Assembly: GCF_001049495.1 (NCBI RefSeq)
Contig: NZ_CDWI01000011.1
Span: forward strand, 992,001-1,056,000
Reading direction: 5' to 3'
DNA length: 64,000 nt
From: Microbacterium sp. 3J1
GTDB taxonomy: Bacteria > Actinomycetota > Actinomycetes > Actinomycetales > Microbacteriaceae
Shown here: piece after piece, positions 33,258 through 44,960 of the stretch
How the letters are laid out: each line of letters begins with the position of its first letter
How positions within the stretch are numbered: the first letter of the stretch is position 1
Notes under the pieces: model-generated
Databases searched by the model: none
Seen by the model: only the letters and a program-made list of their open reading frames with translations
What the model was told of the DNA's origin: nothing
Translations under genes and position numbers: made by a program

Positions 33258-36200
33258 CGGTCACCTCCAGGATGCGGTTCCAGACGATGTCGCCGTCAGG
33301 GTCTATCCCCTCGGCGACTGCTTCCTCGCGCATGTTGCGCACTGCGGCATAGTCCCGCGGAAGCACCTTCGTGAACTGACCGGCGATGTCATCGAATCCG
33401 GCCAGGATGTCGGCGCCGAGCGGTGAGCCCGTGCGCTCCACGTGCTCCGCGATCAGGCTGCGCAGCACTTCGAGGTCGGCGCGGTCGAGCGGCTCGAGCA
33501 TGAGCTCGCCGCTGCCCAGGGACTGCGCGTTGACCTTGCCGGTCTCGAGGTTGCGGATGTACGCCACTCCCCCGGACATACCCGCGCCGAGGTTGCGACC
33601 GGTCGAGCCGAGGATCACCGCGACGCCTCCGGTCATGTACTCGAGCGCGTGGTCGCCCACACCCTCGACCACCGCGGTCGCACCGGAGTTGCGCACCAGG
33701 AACCGCTCGCCGACCACGCCCGACAGGAACATCGTCCCGGCGGTCGCGCCGTATCCGATCACGTTGCCCGCGATGACGTTCTCCTGCGGAGCGATCCGCG
33801 CTCCGCGCGCCGGCCTGATCGAGATGTCGCCGCCGGAGAGCCCCTTGCCCACGTAGTCGTTCGCGTCGCCCTCGAGGCGCAGCACGATCCCCGAAGGGAG
33901 GAAGGCACCGAGCGACTGCCCGGCCGTGCCGTGCAGCGTGACGTCGATGGTTCCCCGAGGAAGCCCCGCCGCTCCGTGTCGTGAGGTGACCTGGTGCCCG
34001 AGCATGGTGCCGACGGCGCGCTCGGTGTTCGCGATGGGCAGCTCGACGACCACGGGCTCCCCGTTGAGGAGCGCGCCCTTGGCGATGTCGATGAGCTGGA
34101 CGTCGAAGTGCTTCTCGAGCTCGTGATCCTGCGTCCGGCGGCTGCGGCGCGGCTCCCCTGCGGGGAACGCCGGCCCGTCGAGCACGGGGCTCAGGTCGAG
34201 TCCCTCCGCCTTCCAGTGCTCCACGGCGGCGTCGACCTCGATGAGCTCGGCACGACCGACGATCTCGTCGATCGAGCGGAATCCGAGCTCGGCGAGGAGT
34301 TCGCGCACCTCCTCGGCGATGAACTCCATGAAGTTGACGACGAACTCCGGCTTGCCGGTGAAGCGCTCCCGCAGTGCGGGGTTCTGCGTGGCGACCCCCA
34401 CGGGGCAGGTGTCGAGGTGGCAGACGCGCATCATGATGCAGCCGCTCACGACCAACGGCGCCGTGGCGAAGCCGAACTCCTCGGCTCCGAGCAGGGCGCC
34501 GATGACGACGTCTCGACCGGTCTTGAGCTGGCCGTCGACCTGCACCACCACGCGGTCGCGCATGCCGTTGAGCATGAGCGTCTGCTGGGTCTCGGCGAGG
34601 CCCAGCTCCCACGGGGTGCCCGCATGCTTGAGCGAGTTGAGAGGGCTCGCACCGGTGCCGCCGTCGTGTCCCGAGACGAGGATGACGTCGCTGAGAGCCT
34701 TGGCAACACCCGCCGAGACCGCGCCGATGCCCGACTGGCTGACGAGCTTCGTGTGGATGCGAGCGTCGGGATTCGCACGCTTCAGGTCGAAGATGAGCTG
34801 TTTGAGATCCTCGATCGAGTAGATGTCGTGGTGCGGGGGCGGAGAGATGAGACCCACGCCCGGCGTCCCTCCGCGTGTCCGCGCGACCCACGGGTACACC
34901 TTCTGGGGCGGCAGCTGACCGCCCTCGCCCGGCTTGGCGCCCTGAGCGAGCTTGATCTGGATGTCGTCCGCCTCGGTGAGGTAGAGGCTCGTGACGCCGA
35001 ATCGACCGGACGCGACCTGCTTGATGGAGCTGCGGCGCTCGGGATCCACGAGACGGTCCGCGTCCTCGCCACCCTCACCGGTGTTCGACTTCCCGCCGAT
35101 CCGGTTCATGGCGATCGCGAGGGTCTCGTGCGCTTCGCGGGAGATGGAGCCGTAGCTCATCGCCCCCGTCGAGAAGCGCTTGACGATCGACGAGACCGGC
35201 TCAACCTCATCGAGCGGCACCGGTTTGCGCGTCCCCGTGCGGAGCTTGAACAGTCCGCGCAGCGTCTTCAGCTCCGATGCCTGATCGTCCACGAGCTTCG
35301 TGTACTCGCGGAAGAGGTCGTAACGACGCTCCCGAGTGGAGTGCTGGAGCTTGAACACGGTCTCGGGGCTGAAGAGGTGCGGGGAGCCGTCGCGGCGCCA
35401 CTGGTACTCGCCGCCGGACCACAGGCGCTCGTGCGCACGGGCCGCGGCGTCCTCGGGGTAGGCGTAGTCGTGACGCGCCTGGTTCTCGCGGAAGATCTCC
35501 TCGATCCCGATGCCGCCGAGCTTCGACTCGGTGCGGGTGAAGTACTTGTCGATGAACTCGTCGCTGAGGCCGACGGCCTCGAAGACCTGGGCTCCCGCAT
35601 ACGACGACACGGTCGAGATGCCCATCTTGGACATGATCTTCAGCACGCCCTTGCCGAGCGCGTAGATCAGGTTCTTGACGGCCTTCTCAGGGCTGATCCC
35701 CGTGATGTAGCCGGTGCGGACGAGGTGCTCGACGGTCTCCATCGCGAGGTACGGGTTGATCGCCGACGCGCCGTAGCCGATCAGCGTCGCGACGTGGTGC
35801 ACCTCGCGGACGTCGCCTGCCTCGACGATCAGGCCCACCTTCATGCGGTTCTCACGCCGGATGAGGTGGTGGTGGATCGCCGACACCATGAGAAGCGACG
35901 GGATCGGGGTCAGGTCCTTGTTGGAGTCGCGGTCCGACAGGATGATGAACTCCGCGCCCTGGGCGATGGCCTCGTCGACCTCGTCGCACATCTCGCTGAG
36001 GCGCTGCTCGAGCGTGTTGGAGCCGGCGTCGAAGTGGTAGAGGCCCTTGATGGTCACGCTCGAGCGATCGGGCAGGGCCTTGTCGATGTGGCGGATCTTC
36101 GCAAGCTCGTCGTTGTCGATGACCGGGAAGTCGAGCGACACCGTGCGCGTGTGGTCGGGGCCCCACGACAGCAGGTTGCTCTCGGGACCGAGACCGAGCT

Positions 36201-37827
36201 TCAGGCTGGTGACGACCTCTTCGCGGATCGAGTCGAGCGGCGGGTTGGTGACCTGCGCGAACTGCTGCGTGAAGTAGTCGAAGAGCAGGCGGGGGCGCTT
36301 GCTGAGGACGGCGATCGGCGTGTCCGAGCCCATGGCGCCGAGGGGCTCCATGCCGTTCTGACCCATCGGGGTCAGCAGGATGCGGACTTCCTCCTCGGTG
36401 TAGCCGAAGGTGCGCTGACGACGAGTGATCGATGCGGGCGGATGCACGATGTGCTCGCGCTCGGGAAGATCCGCGAGACGCACCGACCCGGCATCCAGCC
36501 ATTCCTGCCACGGGTGCAGGGTCGCGAGGTCGTGCTTGATCTCCTCGTCCTCGATGATGCGTCGCTGCGCCGTGTCGACGAGGAACATCTTGCCCGGCAT
36601 CAGGCGTCCGCGACGCTTGATGCGCTCGGGCTCGAACGTGAGGACGCCCGTCTCTGATCCGATGACGATGAGTCCGTCGGTCGTCTCGGTCCAGCGCCCG
36701 GGGCGCAGGCCGTTGCGGTCGAGCGTGGCACCGACCAGCGTGCCGTCGGTGAAGATCAGCGCAGCCGGGCCGTCCCACGGCTCCATCTGGTTCGAGTGGT
36801 ACTCGTAGAACGAACGCAGCTCCGGCGAGATGTCCGACTGCTTCTCGTACGCCTCGGGCACCATCATCATGATGGCGTGGGGCAGGCTGCGGCCGGTGAG
36901 GGTCAGGAGCTCGAGCACCTCGTCGAAGGATGCCGAGTCGCTCGCGCCGTCGGTGCAGATCGGCAGCAGCGGTGCGACGTCACCGAGCAGCTCGGACTCG
37001 AGCTGCGACTGGCGCGCGCGCATCCAGTTGCGATTGCCGCCCACGGTGTTGATCTCGCCGTTGTGGGCGAGCATCCGCAGCGGCTGCGCCAGCGGCCACG
37101 ACGGGAACGTGTTGGTCGAGTAGCGCGAGTGCACGACCGCGAGCTCGGACATGAACCGCTCGTCCTGCAGATCGGGGTAGAACGGCTCGAGCTGCAGCGT
37201 CGTGACCATGCCCTTGTAACCGAGGGTCCTGGCGGACAGCGACACGAAGTAGGCGCCGAGTTCATGACCCGCGCGCTTGCGCAGCCGATAGGCGACGCGG
37301 TCGAGCGCGATCCCGGTGAGCGGGGCGTCGGCGTGCGTCGCTCCCCCGGCGCTCACGAAGAGCTGCTCGAAGGCCGGGCGCGCCTCGTCTGCGAGCTTGC
37401 CGAGGTGCTCGTTGACGGTGGGGACCTCGCGCCATCCGAGGACGCGGAGTCCCTCGGCGCGGGCGATCTTCTCGATGCCGGCCTTCTGCTGCCGGCGCTG
37501 GCTCGAGTCGCGTGGGAGGAACGCCAACCCGGCGGCGTACTCGCCGACCGGCGGGAGCTCGAACTCGACCACGGCCCGCAGGAACGCATCCGGCATCTGC
37601 GTCAGGATGCCCGCACCGTCTCCGGTGCCGGCATCCGAGCCGATCGCACCGCGGTGCTCGAGGTTGCGCAGCGCTTCGAGCGCCAGCGCGATGATGTCGT
37701 GGCCTGCTTCGCCACGCAGGGTCGCGACCATGGCGAGGCCGCAGGCGTCCTTCTCGAACGCCGGGTTGTACATGCCCTGCTTCGGCGGGTAGGCGCCGGA
37801 GGCGCCGTAGGGAGGCTGAAAATACAC
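33250..37827 (-). CDS. gltB: Glutamate synthase large subunit
   Basis: 1525 residues, full length. An N-terminal class II glutamine amidotransferase domain has its catalytic Cys in [13 protein letters not shown] at residue 29, preceded by a propeptide that should be removed. A central and an FMN-binding synthase domain follow ([36 protein letters not shown]). [15 protein letters not shown] supplies the 3Fe-4S cysteines, and a C-terminal GXGXG domain closes the protein. I keep the GTG at 37827 (GAGGA eight bases upstream); an ATG 18 codons later is possible. Forms an operon with gltD. Confidence 0.97.
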
Positions 37828-37908
37828 CAGTACCGTCCTCAGATCTTCGGATGACCCGGGGGCGTCATTGGCCGGGTGGATGCGATGGGGTCCGCACGGA
37901 CCGATCGG

Positions 37909-38937
37909 CTATCGGGAGCCTTCGGTGTCCGTGGGAGCGGTGCTTGTGGCGCTGGCTCCTGCGGCGACTTCATCGGACGGAGGCTCACTCAGGTCCACGA
38001 AGTCGGAGGGATTGTTCTGCGATTCTACATCAGCGTCCAGATCCTTCCGTCCGCGCCCGGGCTGGTACGGCGAAGGCTCGAGTCCGGGGTGGCGACGCGA
38101 CTGCACGACGAGGATGACGAGGCCCACGACGATGCCGATGATCGCGGCCCAGACGTTGCTGCGCAGGCCCAGGATGATCTCACTCGGATCGATGCGGATC
38201 GACTCCCAGACGACGCGGCCGGCGCTGTACCAGATGAGGTAGATCGCGAACAGGCGACCCCACTGCAGGGCGGTCGCCTTGCGGCTCAGCCACAGCAGGA
38301 CGATGACGCCGAGACCGTTCCAGATGACCTCGTAGAGGAACGTCGGGTGGAACAGCGTGCCCTCGGGAAGGCCCGGGGGGAAGGCGAGGTTGTCGGACGG
38401 GATCTCAAGGCCCCAGGGCAGATCCGTCGGGAGCCCATAGAGCTCCTTGTTGAACCAATTGCCGAAGCGGCCCATGGCCTGGGCGAGCAGGAGTCCAGGC
38501 GCGAGGGCGTCGGCGAAGGTCCAGAAGCGGATGCCGGTCCAGCGGCAGCCGAGGTACGCGCCCACCGCGCCGCCGATGAGGGCGCCGAAGATGGCGATGC
38601 CGCCCTCCCAGATCGCCCACACGGATCCGGGCTCGAAGGGGTTCCAGGTGTTCTTGCCCTCGCCGAAGTAGAAGCCCGGGTGGGTGAGCACGTGGAAGAT
38701 GCGCGCACCGATGATCGCGAGCGGCACCGCGAGGATGGAGATGTCGATCACGACCCACGGCTCGGCCCCACGCCGCGTCAGACGGTGGTTCGTCAGCAGG
38801 ACCGCGGCGATGATGCCGGCGATGATGCACAGCGCGTAGAAGTGGATGCGCAGCGGACCGAGATCGATGTACGAGACCGGCGGGCTGGGGATGCTGGCGA
38901 GCACGCCGCTGAAGGTGCTGTGGAGCGCGAGGGACAT
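37909..38937 (-). CDS. lgt: Prolipoprotein diacylglyceryl transferase
   Basis: 342 residues from the ATG at 38937. It moves diacylglycerol from phosphatidylglycerol to the lipobox cysteine of prolipoproteins at the cytoplasmic membrane. About seven helices and the Lgt signature GRFGNWFNKELYGLPTDLPW are present, as is the N-terminal FYALCIIAGIIAAVLL helix. The C-terminal ~50 residues are a polar acidic tail typical of actinobacterial Lgt. It follows trpA by ten bases, as usual in this lineage. Confidence 0.95.
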   Translation of the reverse strand: MSLALHSTFSGVLASIPSPPVSYIDLGPLRIHFYALCIIAGIIAAVLLTNHRLTRRGAEPWVVIDISILAVPLAIIGARIFHVLTHPGFYFGEGKNTWNPFEPGSVWAIWEGGIAIFGALIGGAVGAYLGCRWTGIRFWTFADALAPGLLLAQAMGRFGNWFNKELYGLPTDLPWGLEIPSDNLAFPPGLPEGTLFHPTFLYEVIWNGLGVIVLLWLSRKATALQWGRLFAIYLIWYSAGRVVWESIRIDPSEIILGLRSNVWAAIIGIVVGLVILVVQSRRHPGLEPSPYQPGRGRKDLDADVESQNNPSDFVDLSEPPSDEVAAGASATSTAPTDTEGSR

Positions 38938-38947
38938 GAGTGCGATT

Positions 38948-39751
38948 CTAGTTCTCGTGTACGGGGCGCGCCGACGACGTGCCGACGGCCAGGGTGCGGG
39001 TGACCTCCGCGAGAGCGGGGATGCCGCCGTCGCGGAGGGCTCGGACGAGCGCGGTGCCGACGATGGCACCGTCGGCGTACTCCGAGACGCCGGCGATCTG
39101 CTCGGCGGTGGAGATGCCGATGCCGACGCAGGCGCGCGTGGCGCCCTGCTCGCGGAGCCGGGCGACGAGCGTGCGAGCGGCACGGTCGAGCTCGGCGCGC
39201 TCGCCCGTGATGCCCATCGTGGAGACGGTGTAGACGAACCCGGTCGACGATTCGACGACGAGCTTCAGACGCTCGTCCGACGAGGTCGGGGCCGCGAGAA
39301 AGACGCGATCGAGGCCGGTGCGCTCACTGGCGGCGATCCATTCGCCCGCGACCTCGGGTGTGATGTCCGGCGTGATGAGTCCTGCCCCACCGGCGGCGAG
39401 GAGATCGTCGGCGTATCGATCGACTCCGTACTGGAACACGGGGTTCCAATAGGTCATGACGAGGACGGGCACGTCGGTGGCCTCGGTGATCGCGCGCACC
39501 GCGGTGAACAGATCCTTCATCTTGAAGCCGTTCGCGAGCGCGGCTGTCGTCGCCTCCTGGATCACCGCACCGTCCATGACCGGGTCGCTGTAGGGCGGGC
39601 CGAGCTCGATGATGTCGACGCCGTTCTCTGCGAGGGCGATCGCGGCATGGATGCTCGTGTCGAGGTCGGGGAACCCGACGGGCAGGTAGCCGACGAACGC
39701 GCTGCGACCCGCGGCCTCGGCCTTGCGGATGGCCTGTTCGACGCGGCTCAT
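38948..39751 (-). CDS. trpA: Tryptophan synthase alpha subunit
   Basis: 267 residues, a TIM barrel that cleaves indole-3-glycerol phosphate to indole and glyceraldehyde 3-phosphate and channels indole to TrpB. The catalytic acids are in [14 protein letters not shown] and [20 protein letters not shown], where this sequence has the family's E-x-G-x-P-x-S-D-P. [13 protein letters not shown] and [11 protein letters not shown] (phosphate loop) also fit. The start overlaps the trpB stop by four bases. Confidence 0.96.
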   Translation of the reverse strand: MSRVEQAIRKAEAAGRSAFVGYLPVGFPDLDTSIHAAIALAENGVDIIELGPPYSDPVMDGAVIQEATTAALANGFKMKDLFTAVRAITEATDVPVLVMTYWNPVFQYGVDRYADDLLAAGGAGLITPDITPEVAGEWIAASERTGLDRVFLAAPTSSDERLKLVVESSTGFVYTVSTMGITGERAELDRAARTLVARLREQGATRACVGIGISTAEQIAGVSEYADGAIVGTALVRALRDGGIPALAEVTRTLAVGTSSARPVHEN

Positions 39752-41016
39752 AGCTGCGGCTCCCCCTTCGACGCCGCTTCCTCTTCGGCGGATTCCTCGG
39801 TCACGTCGTGCTCGAGCGCCTCGGCGTCGTAGAGATCGAAGTAGCGGGCGGCAGTGTCCATGTCCTTGTCCCCACGACCCGACAGGCAGACCGCGAGCAC
39901 GGCATCCGGCCCGAGCTCCCGTCCAAGACGCAGCGCCCCGGCGAGAGCATGCGCCGACTCGATCGCCGGGATGATGCCCTCCGTGCGGCTGAGCAGGCGC
40001 AGCGCTTGCATCGCCTCGTCGTCGGTGGCCGGGATGTAGTCCGCACGGCCGATGTCGGCGAGCCAGGAGTGCTCGGGACCCACGCCCGGGTAGTCGAGCC
40101 CGGCAGAGATCGAGTGGGACTCGACGGTCTGACCGTCTTCGTCCTGGAGGACGTAGGTCTTCGCTCCGTGCAGGATGCCGGGGCGACCGCGCTCGATCGA
40201 CGCGGCATGCTTCGGGGTGTCCACGCCGTCACCGGCGGCCTCGACGCCGTAGAGCTTCACGCCCTCGTCGTCCAGGAACGCGTCGAACATGCCGATGGCG
40301 TTCGATCCGCCGCCGACGCACGCGATGACCGCATCGGGCAGGCGTCCGACCTCGTCGAGCAGCTGCTGACGCGCCTCTTCGCCGATGATCTTCTGGAAGT
40401 CGCGCACCATCGCCGGGAACGGGTGGGGGCCTGCTGCCGTGCCGAAGATGTAGTTGGTGGTCTCGACCGAGGCGACCCAGTCCCGGTACGCGTCGTTGAT
40501 GGCGTCCTTCAGGGTGCGGGAACCCGACGTGACCGCGACGACCTCGGCGCCGAGCAGGCGCATCCGAGCCACGTTGAGCGCCTGGCGTTCGGTGTCGACC
40601 TCGCCCATGTAGATCGTGCAGTCGAGTCCGAACAGGGCGGCGGCCGTCGCCGTGGCGACACCGTGCTGCCCGGCTCCGGTCTCGGCGATCACACGGGTCT
40701 TGCCGAGGCGCTTGGTCAGCAGCGCCTGGCCCAGCACGTTGTTGATCTTGTGGGATCCCGTATGGTTGAGGTCCTCGCGCTTCAGGAAGACGCGCGCTCC
40801 CCCGGCGTGCTCCGCGAAGCGCGCCACCTCGGTCAGCGGCGACGGACGACCCGCATACGAGCTGAGGAGCGACGCCAGCTCGTCGCGGAAGGCCGGATCG
40901 ACGATCGCCTCGGCGTACGCGGCCGAGAGCTCGTCGATCGCTGCGATGAGCGATTCCGGCATGTAGCGTCCGCCGTAGTCGCCGAACAGGGGGCCGTGCT
41001 GATCGCGCAGGCTCAC
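39748..41016 (-). CDS. trpB: Tryptophan synthase beta subunit
   Basis: 422 residues, a PLP enzyme joining indole and serine into tryptophan. [20 protein letters not shown] carries the PLP lysine. [20 protein letters not shown] binds substrate, and [15 protein letters not shown] holds the cofactor phosphate. Length and order are those of the standard TrpB1. Coupled to trpC upstream and trpA downstream by four-base overlaps. Confidence 0.97.
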   Translation of the reverse strand: MSLRDQHGPLFGDYGGRYMPESLIAAIDELSAAYAEAIVDPAFRDELASLLSSYAGRPSPLTEVARFAEHAGGARVFLKREDLNHTGSHKINNVLGQALLTKRLGKTRVIAETGAGQHGVATATAAALFGLDCTIYMGEVDTERQALNVARMRLLGAEVVAVTSGSRTLKDAINDAYRDWVASVETTNYIFGTAAGPHPFPAMVRDFQKIIGEEARQQLLDEVGRLPDAVIACVGGGSNAIGMFDAFLDDEGVKLYGVEAAGDGVDTPKHAASIERGRPGILHGAKTYVLQDEDGQTVESHSISAGLDYPGVGPEHSWLADIGRADYIPATDDEAMQALRLLSRTEGIIPAIESAHALAGALRLGRELGPDAVLAVCLSGRGDKDMDTAARYFDLYDAEALEHDVTEESAEEEAASKGEPQL

Positions 41017-41789
41017 GAGACCTCCAGGAAGCTCTTCAAAGTGGCGACGGGGTCGCCCGTGACGAGCGCCTCACCGATCAGGACGACGTCCGCGCCCGCG
41101 GAACGATAGTGCGCCACGTCTGCGGGGGTGAGCACCGCGGACTCGGCGATCTTCACGGCCGAGTCGGGGATGCGGTCGACCAGGCGCCCGAAGAGGTCGC
41201 GGTCGAGCTCGAGGGTCTTCAGATCACGGGCGTTGACCCCGATGAGCGGCGCGCCGAGGTCGATCGCGACCTCGAGCTCATCTGCCGAGTGCGTCTCGAC
41301 GAGAGGGGTCATGCCCAGTTCCGCGATGAAGCCGAAGAGATCCCGCAGGACAGCGGGCTCGAGCCCGGCGACGATCAGGAGCACCAGGTCGGCGCCGGCG
41401 GCGCGGGCCTCGAGCACCTGGTAGCGGGTGGCGATGAAGTCCTTGCGGAGCACGGGGAGCGAGACCCGGGCCGTGACGGCCTCGAGGTCGGCGAGGCTTC
41501 CGCCGAAGCGGCGCTCCTCGGTGAGGACACTGATCGCTGACGCTCCCCCGGTCTCGTACAACGATGCCTGGTGAGCCGGATCGGGGATCTCGGCGAGGGC
41601 GCCGCGCGACGGGCTCGCGCGCTTGACCTCGGCGATGATCTTCACGCGTTCGGCGGGAGCGAGGAAAGCGAGGGCGTCTCGGGCGGCGGGGCGCGCGAGA
41701 GCGTCGCGTTCCACCTCGGCCAGCGGCCGGGTGAGAGCGCGACGCTCAGCGTCTGCGACTGCGCCGGCCGTGAGGTCGGCGAGCACCAT
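41013..41789 (-). CDS. trpC: Indole-3-glycerol-phosphate synthase
   Basis: 258 residues, a TIM barrel making indole-3-glycerol phosphate from CdRP. The catalytic lysine and acid are in [48 protein letters not shown] and the C-terminal GEALVTGDP phosphate loop are typical. It is first of the trpCBA group and begins one base before the end of the upstream HGxxPAAW gene. Confidence 0.96.
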   Translation of the reverse strand: MVLADLTAGAVADAERRALTRPLAEVERDALARPAARDALAFLAPAERVKIIAEVKRASPSRGALAEIPDPAHQASLYETGGASAISVLTEERRFGGSLADLEAVTARVSLPVLRKDFIATRYQVLEARAAGADLVLLIVAGLEPAVLRDLFGFIAELGMTPLVETHSADELEVAIDLGAPLIGVNARDLKTLELDRDLFGRLVDRIPDSAVKIAESAVLTPADVAHYRSAGADVVLIGEALVTGDPVATLKSFLEVS

Positions 41790-42034
41790 TAGTGCGCCTT
41801 CGGCGAGTACTTGGGGCCCTTCACGCCATACCCGGCACGCGCGAGCGCCCAGCCCACGATCGCGCCGATCGGGATGAGAGCCGCGAAGACGTAGATCAGG
41901 GTGATCCAGACCGGGCTGAACTCGGCGAGGCAGAAGGCCAGCGTCGCCAGCGTGAAGCCGGCGAGCATGATGATCACGGCCGTCCAGGCTGCAGGCGAGT
42001 GTCCGTGGCCGGGGTCAGCGATCGGGTTGGTCAT
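41789..42034 (-). CDS. HGxxPAAW-motif small membrane protein of the trp cluster
   Basis: An 81-residue protein with two membrane helices. The N-terminal motif GHGHSPAAWTAV gives the family its name (HGxxPAAW, also DUF6704). It is found in actinobacteria almost only between the trp-associated membrane protein and trpC. The basic tail GPKYSPKAH is also conserved in the family. Function unknown; position suggests a part in tryptophan metabolism or its membrane coupling. Confidence 0.85.
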   Translation of the reverse strand: MTNPIADPGHGHSPAAWTAVIIMLAGFTLATLAFCLAEFSPVWITLIYVFAALIPIGAIVGWALARAGYGVKGPKYSPKAH

Positions 42035-42081
42035 GGTCTCCTCCGGGGACGACGTGCGGGATCTGATTCAGTCTATCGGGG

Positions 42082-42672
42082 TCAGCGTGTCGGGTCGGTT
42101 CCGCGCGACAGGTCGTCCCAGGAGTCGATGGCGTCGACCGGGCCGGCGGTCTGCGTCTCGTGCGCCGCGTCCGTGCGGTAGCGACGGCCACCGGACCTCC
42201 ACGACCGCCCCGTCACCAGCACGAGAAGGGACACCGCGAGCAGAAGGACCCAGCCGATCAGCGTCACGACGGGCCAGGCGGACAGCTCGATCGTCTGCAC
42301 CACATCCGCGATCGCCGCGTCCCCGGCGAGTCCGGTCGTCTCCGTCACCGTCGGCGCCACCGCGTCGACCGGCTCCGACAGCAGCAGCTGCACCGTCGTC
42401 CAGCCGAGGAACAGCGCCGCAGCGGTCGCCAGCACTCCGAGCACCAGGCGCACGATCGGGCCCACGATCGACAGCGCGAGCCCGAGGGCGAGCACCGCGA
42501 GGCTGAGCGGGGCGAGGAGGGGCAGCGCGGAGGCGCCGGGCACCAGGATCGCCTCGCCGGCGTCGGCGCGCTCGACGGTCAGCCAGGTCTGCGTGGACGC
42601 GATGATCCCGATGGCCCCCGCGAGCAAGAAGCCGAGAACGGCGATCGAGCGGCCGCGGCGCACCAGCGTCAT
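42082..42672 (-). CDS. Trp operon-associated membrane protein (TIGR02234 type)
   Basis: 196 residues from the ATG at 42672, which overlaps the hisI stop in ATGA. Four helices are seen: about 8-26, 48-68, 75-95 and 135-155. The first extracellular loop contains [15 protein letters not shown], close to the W-x-T pattern of the family. The function of these proteins is not established; they are linked to trp operons in actinobacteria. The usual preceding gene, trpE, is missing here. Confidence 0.85.
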   Translation of the reverse strand: MTLVRRGRSIAVLGFLLAGAIGIIASTQTWLTVERADAGEAILVPGASALPLLAPLSLAVLALGLALSIVGPIVRLVLGVLATAAALFLGWTTVQLLLSEPVDAVAPTVTETTGLAGDAAIADVVQTIELSAWPVVTLIGWVLLLAVSLLVLVTGRSWRSGGRRYRTDAAHETQTAGPVDAIDSWDDLSRGTDPTR

Positions 42673-43061
42673 AGGACGGACTCGCCGTCGACGGCCCCGA
42701 GATCGGTCGTGTCGAAGCAGGTCCGCGTGCCGGTGTGACATGCCGGACCCGTCTGGTCGACCCGCAGCAGGATCGCGTCACCGTCGCAGTCGAGACGGGC
42801 CTCGTGCACGACCTGGATGTGACCCGAGGTGTCTCCCTTGCGCCAGTACTCCTGGCGCGAGCGCGACCAGTAGACGGCACGCCCGGTGGTCAGGGTGCGA
42901 CGGAGCGCCTCCGCATCGACCCATGCGAGCATGAGCACCTCCTGGGTGTCCCACTGCTGCACGATGACGGGTGCGAGGCCGTCGGCGTTGAAGGCGACCT
43001 GCGCGATGCGCTGCTCGACGGTGTCGCTCTGCTCGGTGTCGCTCTGCTCGGTGTCGCTCAT
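42669..43061 (-). CDS. hisI: Phosphoribosyl-AMP cyclohydrolase
   Basis: 130 residues; opens the purine ring of PR-AMP in step three of histidine synthesis. [38 protein letters not shown] and the zinc/magnesium site [20 protein letters not shown] with CF downstream are diagnostic. The cyclohydrolase is not fused to the pyrophosphohydrolase; hisE is separate at 44697. The N-terminus carries SDTEQ repeats outside the family core. The start overlaps hisF by four bases. Confidence 0.95.
   Translation of the reverse strand: MSDTEQSDTEQSDTVEQRIAQVAFNADGLAPVIVQQWDTQEVLMLAWVDAEALRRTLTTGRAVYWSRSRQEYWRKGDTSGHIQVVHEARLDCDGDAILLRVDQTGPACHTGTRTCFDTTDLGAVDGESVL
43021..43060 (-). repeat. 15-bp tandem repeat at the hisI start
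   Basis: The unit GTGTCGCTCTGCTCG occurs twice exactly (43021-43035, 43036-43050) and partially from 43051. It encodes [13 protein letters not shown] immediately after the initiator Met. Because it is a multiple of three, copy-number change would alter only the N-terminal tail. Confidence 0.85.
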
Positions 43062-43822
43062 CGAACCAGCACTCCCTCTGCGCGCAGCGCGTCTTTCACG
43101 TCGCCGACCGTCAGCGCGCCCGTGTGGAACACGCTCGCCGCCAGCACGGCATCCGCCCCCGCTTTGATGGCCGGCGCGAAGTCAGACGCCTTGCCGGCAC
43201 CGCCCGAGGCGATCACCGGCACGGACGAGGTCTCGCGCATGAGCGACACCAGCTCCAGGTCGAATCCGTCTCTCGTGCCGTCGGCGTCGATCGAGTTGAC
43301 CAGCAGCTCTCCGGCACCGCGTTCGGCCGCCTCGCGCGCCCAGTCGAGGGCGTCGAGGGTCGTCTGCGTCCGGCCACCGTGGGTCGTCACCACGAACCCC
43401 GAGCGCGTGGTGTCCGCGCGCTTCACGTCGAGCGAGAGCACGAGCACCTGTGCGCCGAAGCGATCGGCGATCTCGCCGAGAAGGTCGGGGCGGGCGATGG
43501 CCGCCGAGTTCACGCCGACCTTGTCGGCGCCGACCGACAGCAGGCGGGACACGTCGTCGACGCTGCGCACTCCCCCGCCGACCGTGAGCGGCACGAACAC
43601 CTGCTCGGCCGTGCGCTGGACGACGTCGTACGTCGTCGACCGCGCGTCGACCGTCGCGGTGACGTCGAGGAAGGTGATCTCGTCGGCGCCCTGCGCCGCG
43701 TAGTGGCGGGCCAGTTCGACGGGGTCGCCCATGTCGCGGAGGTTCTCGAAGTTGACGCCCTTGACCACGCGTCCCGCCGCGACGTCCAGGCACGGGATGA
43801 CGCGACTGGCGAGCGTCATCAC
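43058..43822 (-). CDS. hisF: Imidazole glycerol phosphate synthase cyclase subunit
   Basis: 254 residues, a TIM barrel that, with HisH, makes IGP and AICAR from PRFAR. The catalytic aspartates are in [19 protein letters not shown] (D13) and [26 protein letters not shown] and VIASGGAGK are family phosphate-binding segments. Codon 1 is GTG and codon 2 ATG, either of which overlaps the hisG stop. The partner hisH is not in the window. Confidence 0.97.
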   Translation of the reverse strand: MMTLASRVIPCLDVAAGRVVKGVNFENLRDMGDPVELARHYAAQGADEITFLDVTATVDARSTTYDVVQRTAEQVFVPLTVGGGVRSVDDVSRLLSVGADKVGVNSAAIARPDLLGEIADRFGAQVLVLSLDVKRADTTRSGFVVTTHGGRTQTTLDALDWAREAAERGAGELLVNSIDADGTRDGFDLELVSLMRETSSVPVIASGGAGKASDFAPAIKAGADAVLAASVFHTGALTVGDVKDALRAEGVLVR

Positions 43823-44658
43823 AGCCTTGCTGCGTGGATGGCGGTGACGAGGATGGCCCGTGCGCCCAGCGCGTACAGGTCGTCCATGAGCTGGTTGACC
43901 CGACGCCTCGGGATCATCACCCGCACCGCGACCCAGGCGGGGTCGCGCAGCGGCGAGATCGTCGGCGACTCGCGGCCGGGCGCGATGGCGACGGCCTGGT
44001 CGACGAGCTCCGCAGGGAGGTCGTAGTCGAGCAGCACGTAGCGGTGCGCGACCATCACGCCGCGGAGGCGACGGAGCAGCGTCTCGGTGCCCTCGGCATC
44101 GCCCGGACGGCTGATCAGGACCGCCTCCGACTCGAGGATCACCGGACCGAAGATCTCGAGTCCGGCCTGGCGCAGCGTCGTGCCGGTCGACACAACGTCG
44201 GCCACAGCATCGGCCACGCCGAGCCGCACGGCCGACTCGACGGCGCCGTCGAGCTGCACGAGCTCGGCGGACACGCCGTGTTCGCGCAGGAACGCGCCGA
44301 CCAGACCCGGGTACGCGGACGCGACACGCACACCGTCGAGGTCCTGGATCGTCGAGAAACGACCGGGTTCGCCCGCGAAGCGGAACGTGGAGCCGCCGAA
44401 GCCGAGCTGCTCGATCTCCCGTGCGGGCTGCTGCACGTCGAGCAGCAGGTCGCGACCGGTGATCCCGACGTCGAGTGCGCCGGAGGCGACGTAGGTCGCG
44501 ATGTCACGGGGACGGAGGAAGAAGAACTCGACGTCGTTCTCGGCGTCGACGACGTGGAGCGTCTTGGGATCGCGACGACCGGCGTACCCGGCCTCGGCGA
44601 GCATCTCGGCGGCGGTCTCCGAGAGGGAGCCCTTGTTGGGAACAGCAATGCGCAGCAT
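43819..44658 (-). CDS. hisG: ATP phosphoribosyltransferase, long form
   Basis: 279 residues. First and feedback-controlled enzyme of histidine synthesis, joining ATP and PRPP. It is the long (HisGL) type: two periplasmic-binding-like lobes ([31 protein letters not shown]), the PRPP loop [20 protein letters not shown] and a ~75-residue C-terminal histidine-binding regulatory domain. No HisZ is needed. The 3' end is coupled to hisF. Confidence 0.97.
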   Translation of the reverse strand: MLRIAVPNKGSLSETAAEMLAEAGYAGRRDPKTLHVVDAENDVEFFFLRPRDIATYVASGALDVGITGRDLLLDVQQPAREIEQLGFGGSTFRFAGEPGRFSTIQDLDGVRVASAYPGLVGAFLREHGVSAELVQLDGAVESAVRLGVADAVADVVSTGTTLRQAGLEIFGPVILESEAVLISRPGDAEGTETLLRRLRGVMVAHRYVLLDYDLPAELVDQAVAIAPGRESPTISPLRDPAWVAVRVMIPRRRVNQLMDDLYALGARAILVTAIHAARL

Positions 44659-44696
44659 GAACAGCTTTCAGATCGATTCGAATGTGATGGCGGGCA

Positions 44697-44960
44697 TCAC
44701 AGATGTCGATACACGTCCTGCAGCGTCAGGCCCTTCGCGATCATCATCACCTGCAGGTGGTACAGCAGCTGGGAGATCTCCTCGGCCGCCGCGTCGTCGG
44801 ACTCGTACTCGGAGGCCATCCACACCTCGGCGGCCTCCTCGACGATCTTCTTGCCGATCGTGTGGACGCCGCCGTCGAGCTCCGCGACGGTGCCCGACCC
44901 CTCGGGGCGGGTCTCGGCCTTGACGCTGAGCTCGGCGAACAGCTCGTCGAAAGTCTTCAC
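44697..44960 (-). CDS. hisE: Phosphoribosyl-ATP pyrophosphohydrolase
   Basis: 87 residues, an all-helical MazG-like enzyme removing pyrophosphate from PR-ATP. The motif [20 protein letters not shown] with [14 protein letters not shown] supplies the metal-binding acids. It starts within the last four bases of rpe, and hisG follows after 38 bases. Placing hisE before hisG lets the first two pathway steps share a transcript. Confidence 0.95.
   Translation of the reverse strand: MKTFDELFAELSVKAETRPEGSGTVAELDGGVHTIGKKIVEEAAEVWMASEYESDDAAAEEISQLLYHLQVMMIAKGLTLQDVYRHL

Noticed and set aside
37889-37902. GGTCCGCACGGACC palindrome between gltB and lgt
   Set aside because: Six-base arms are common in DNA this rich in G and C, the two-base loop is too small for a hairpin, and no second copy was seen.
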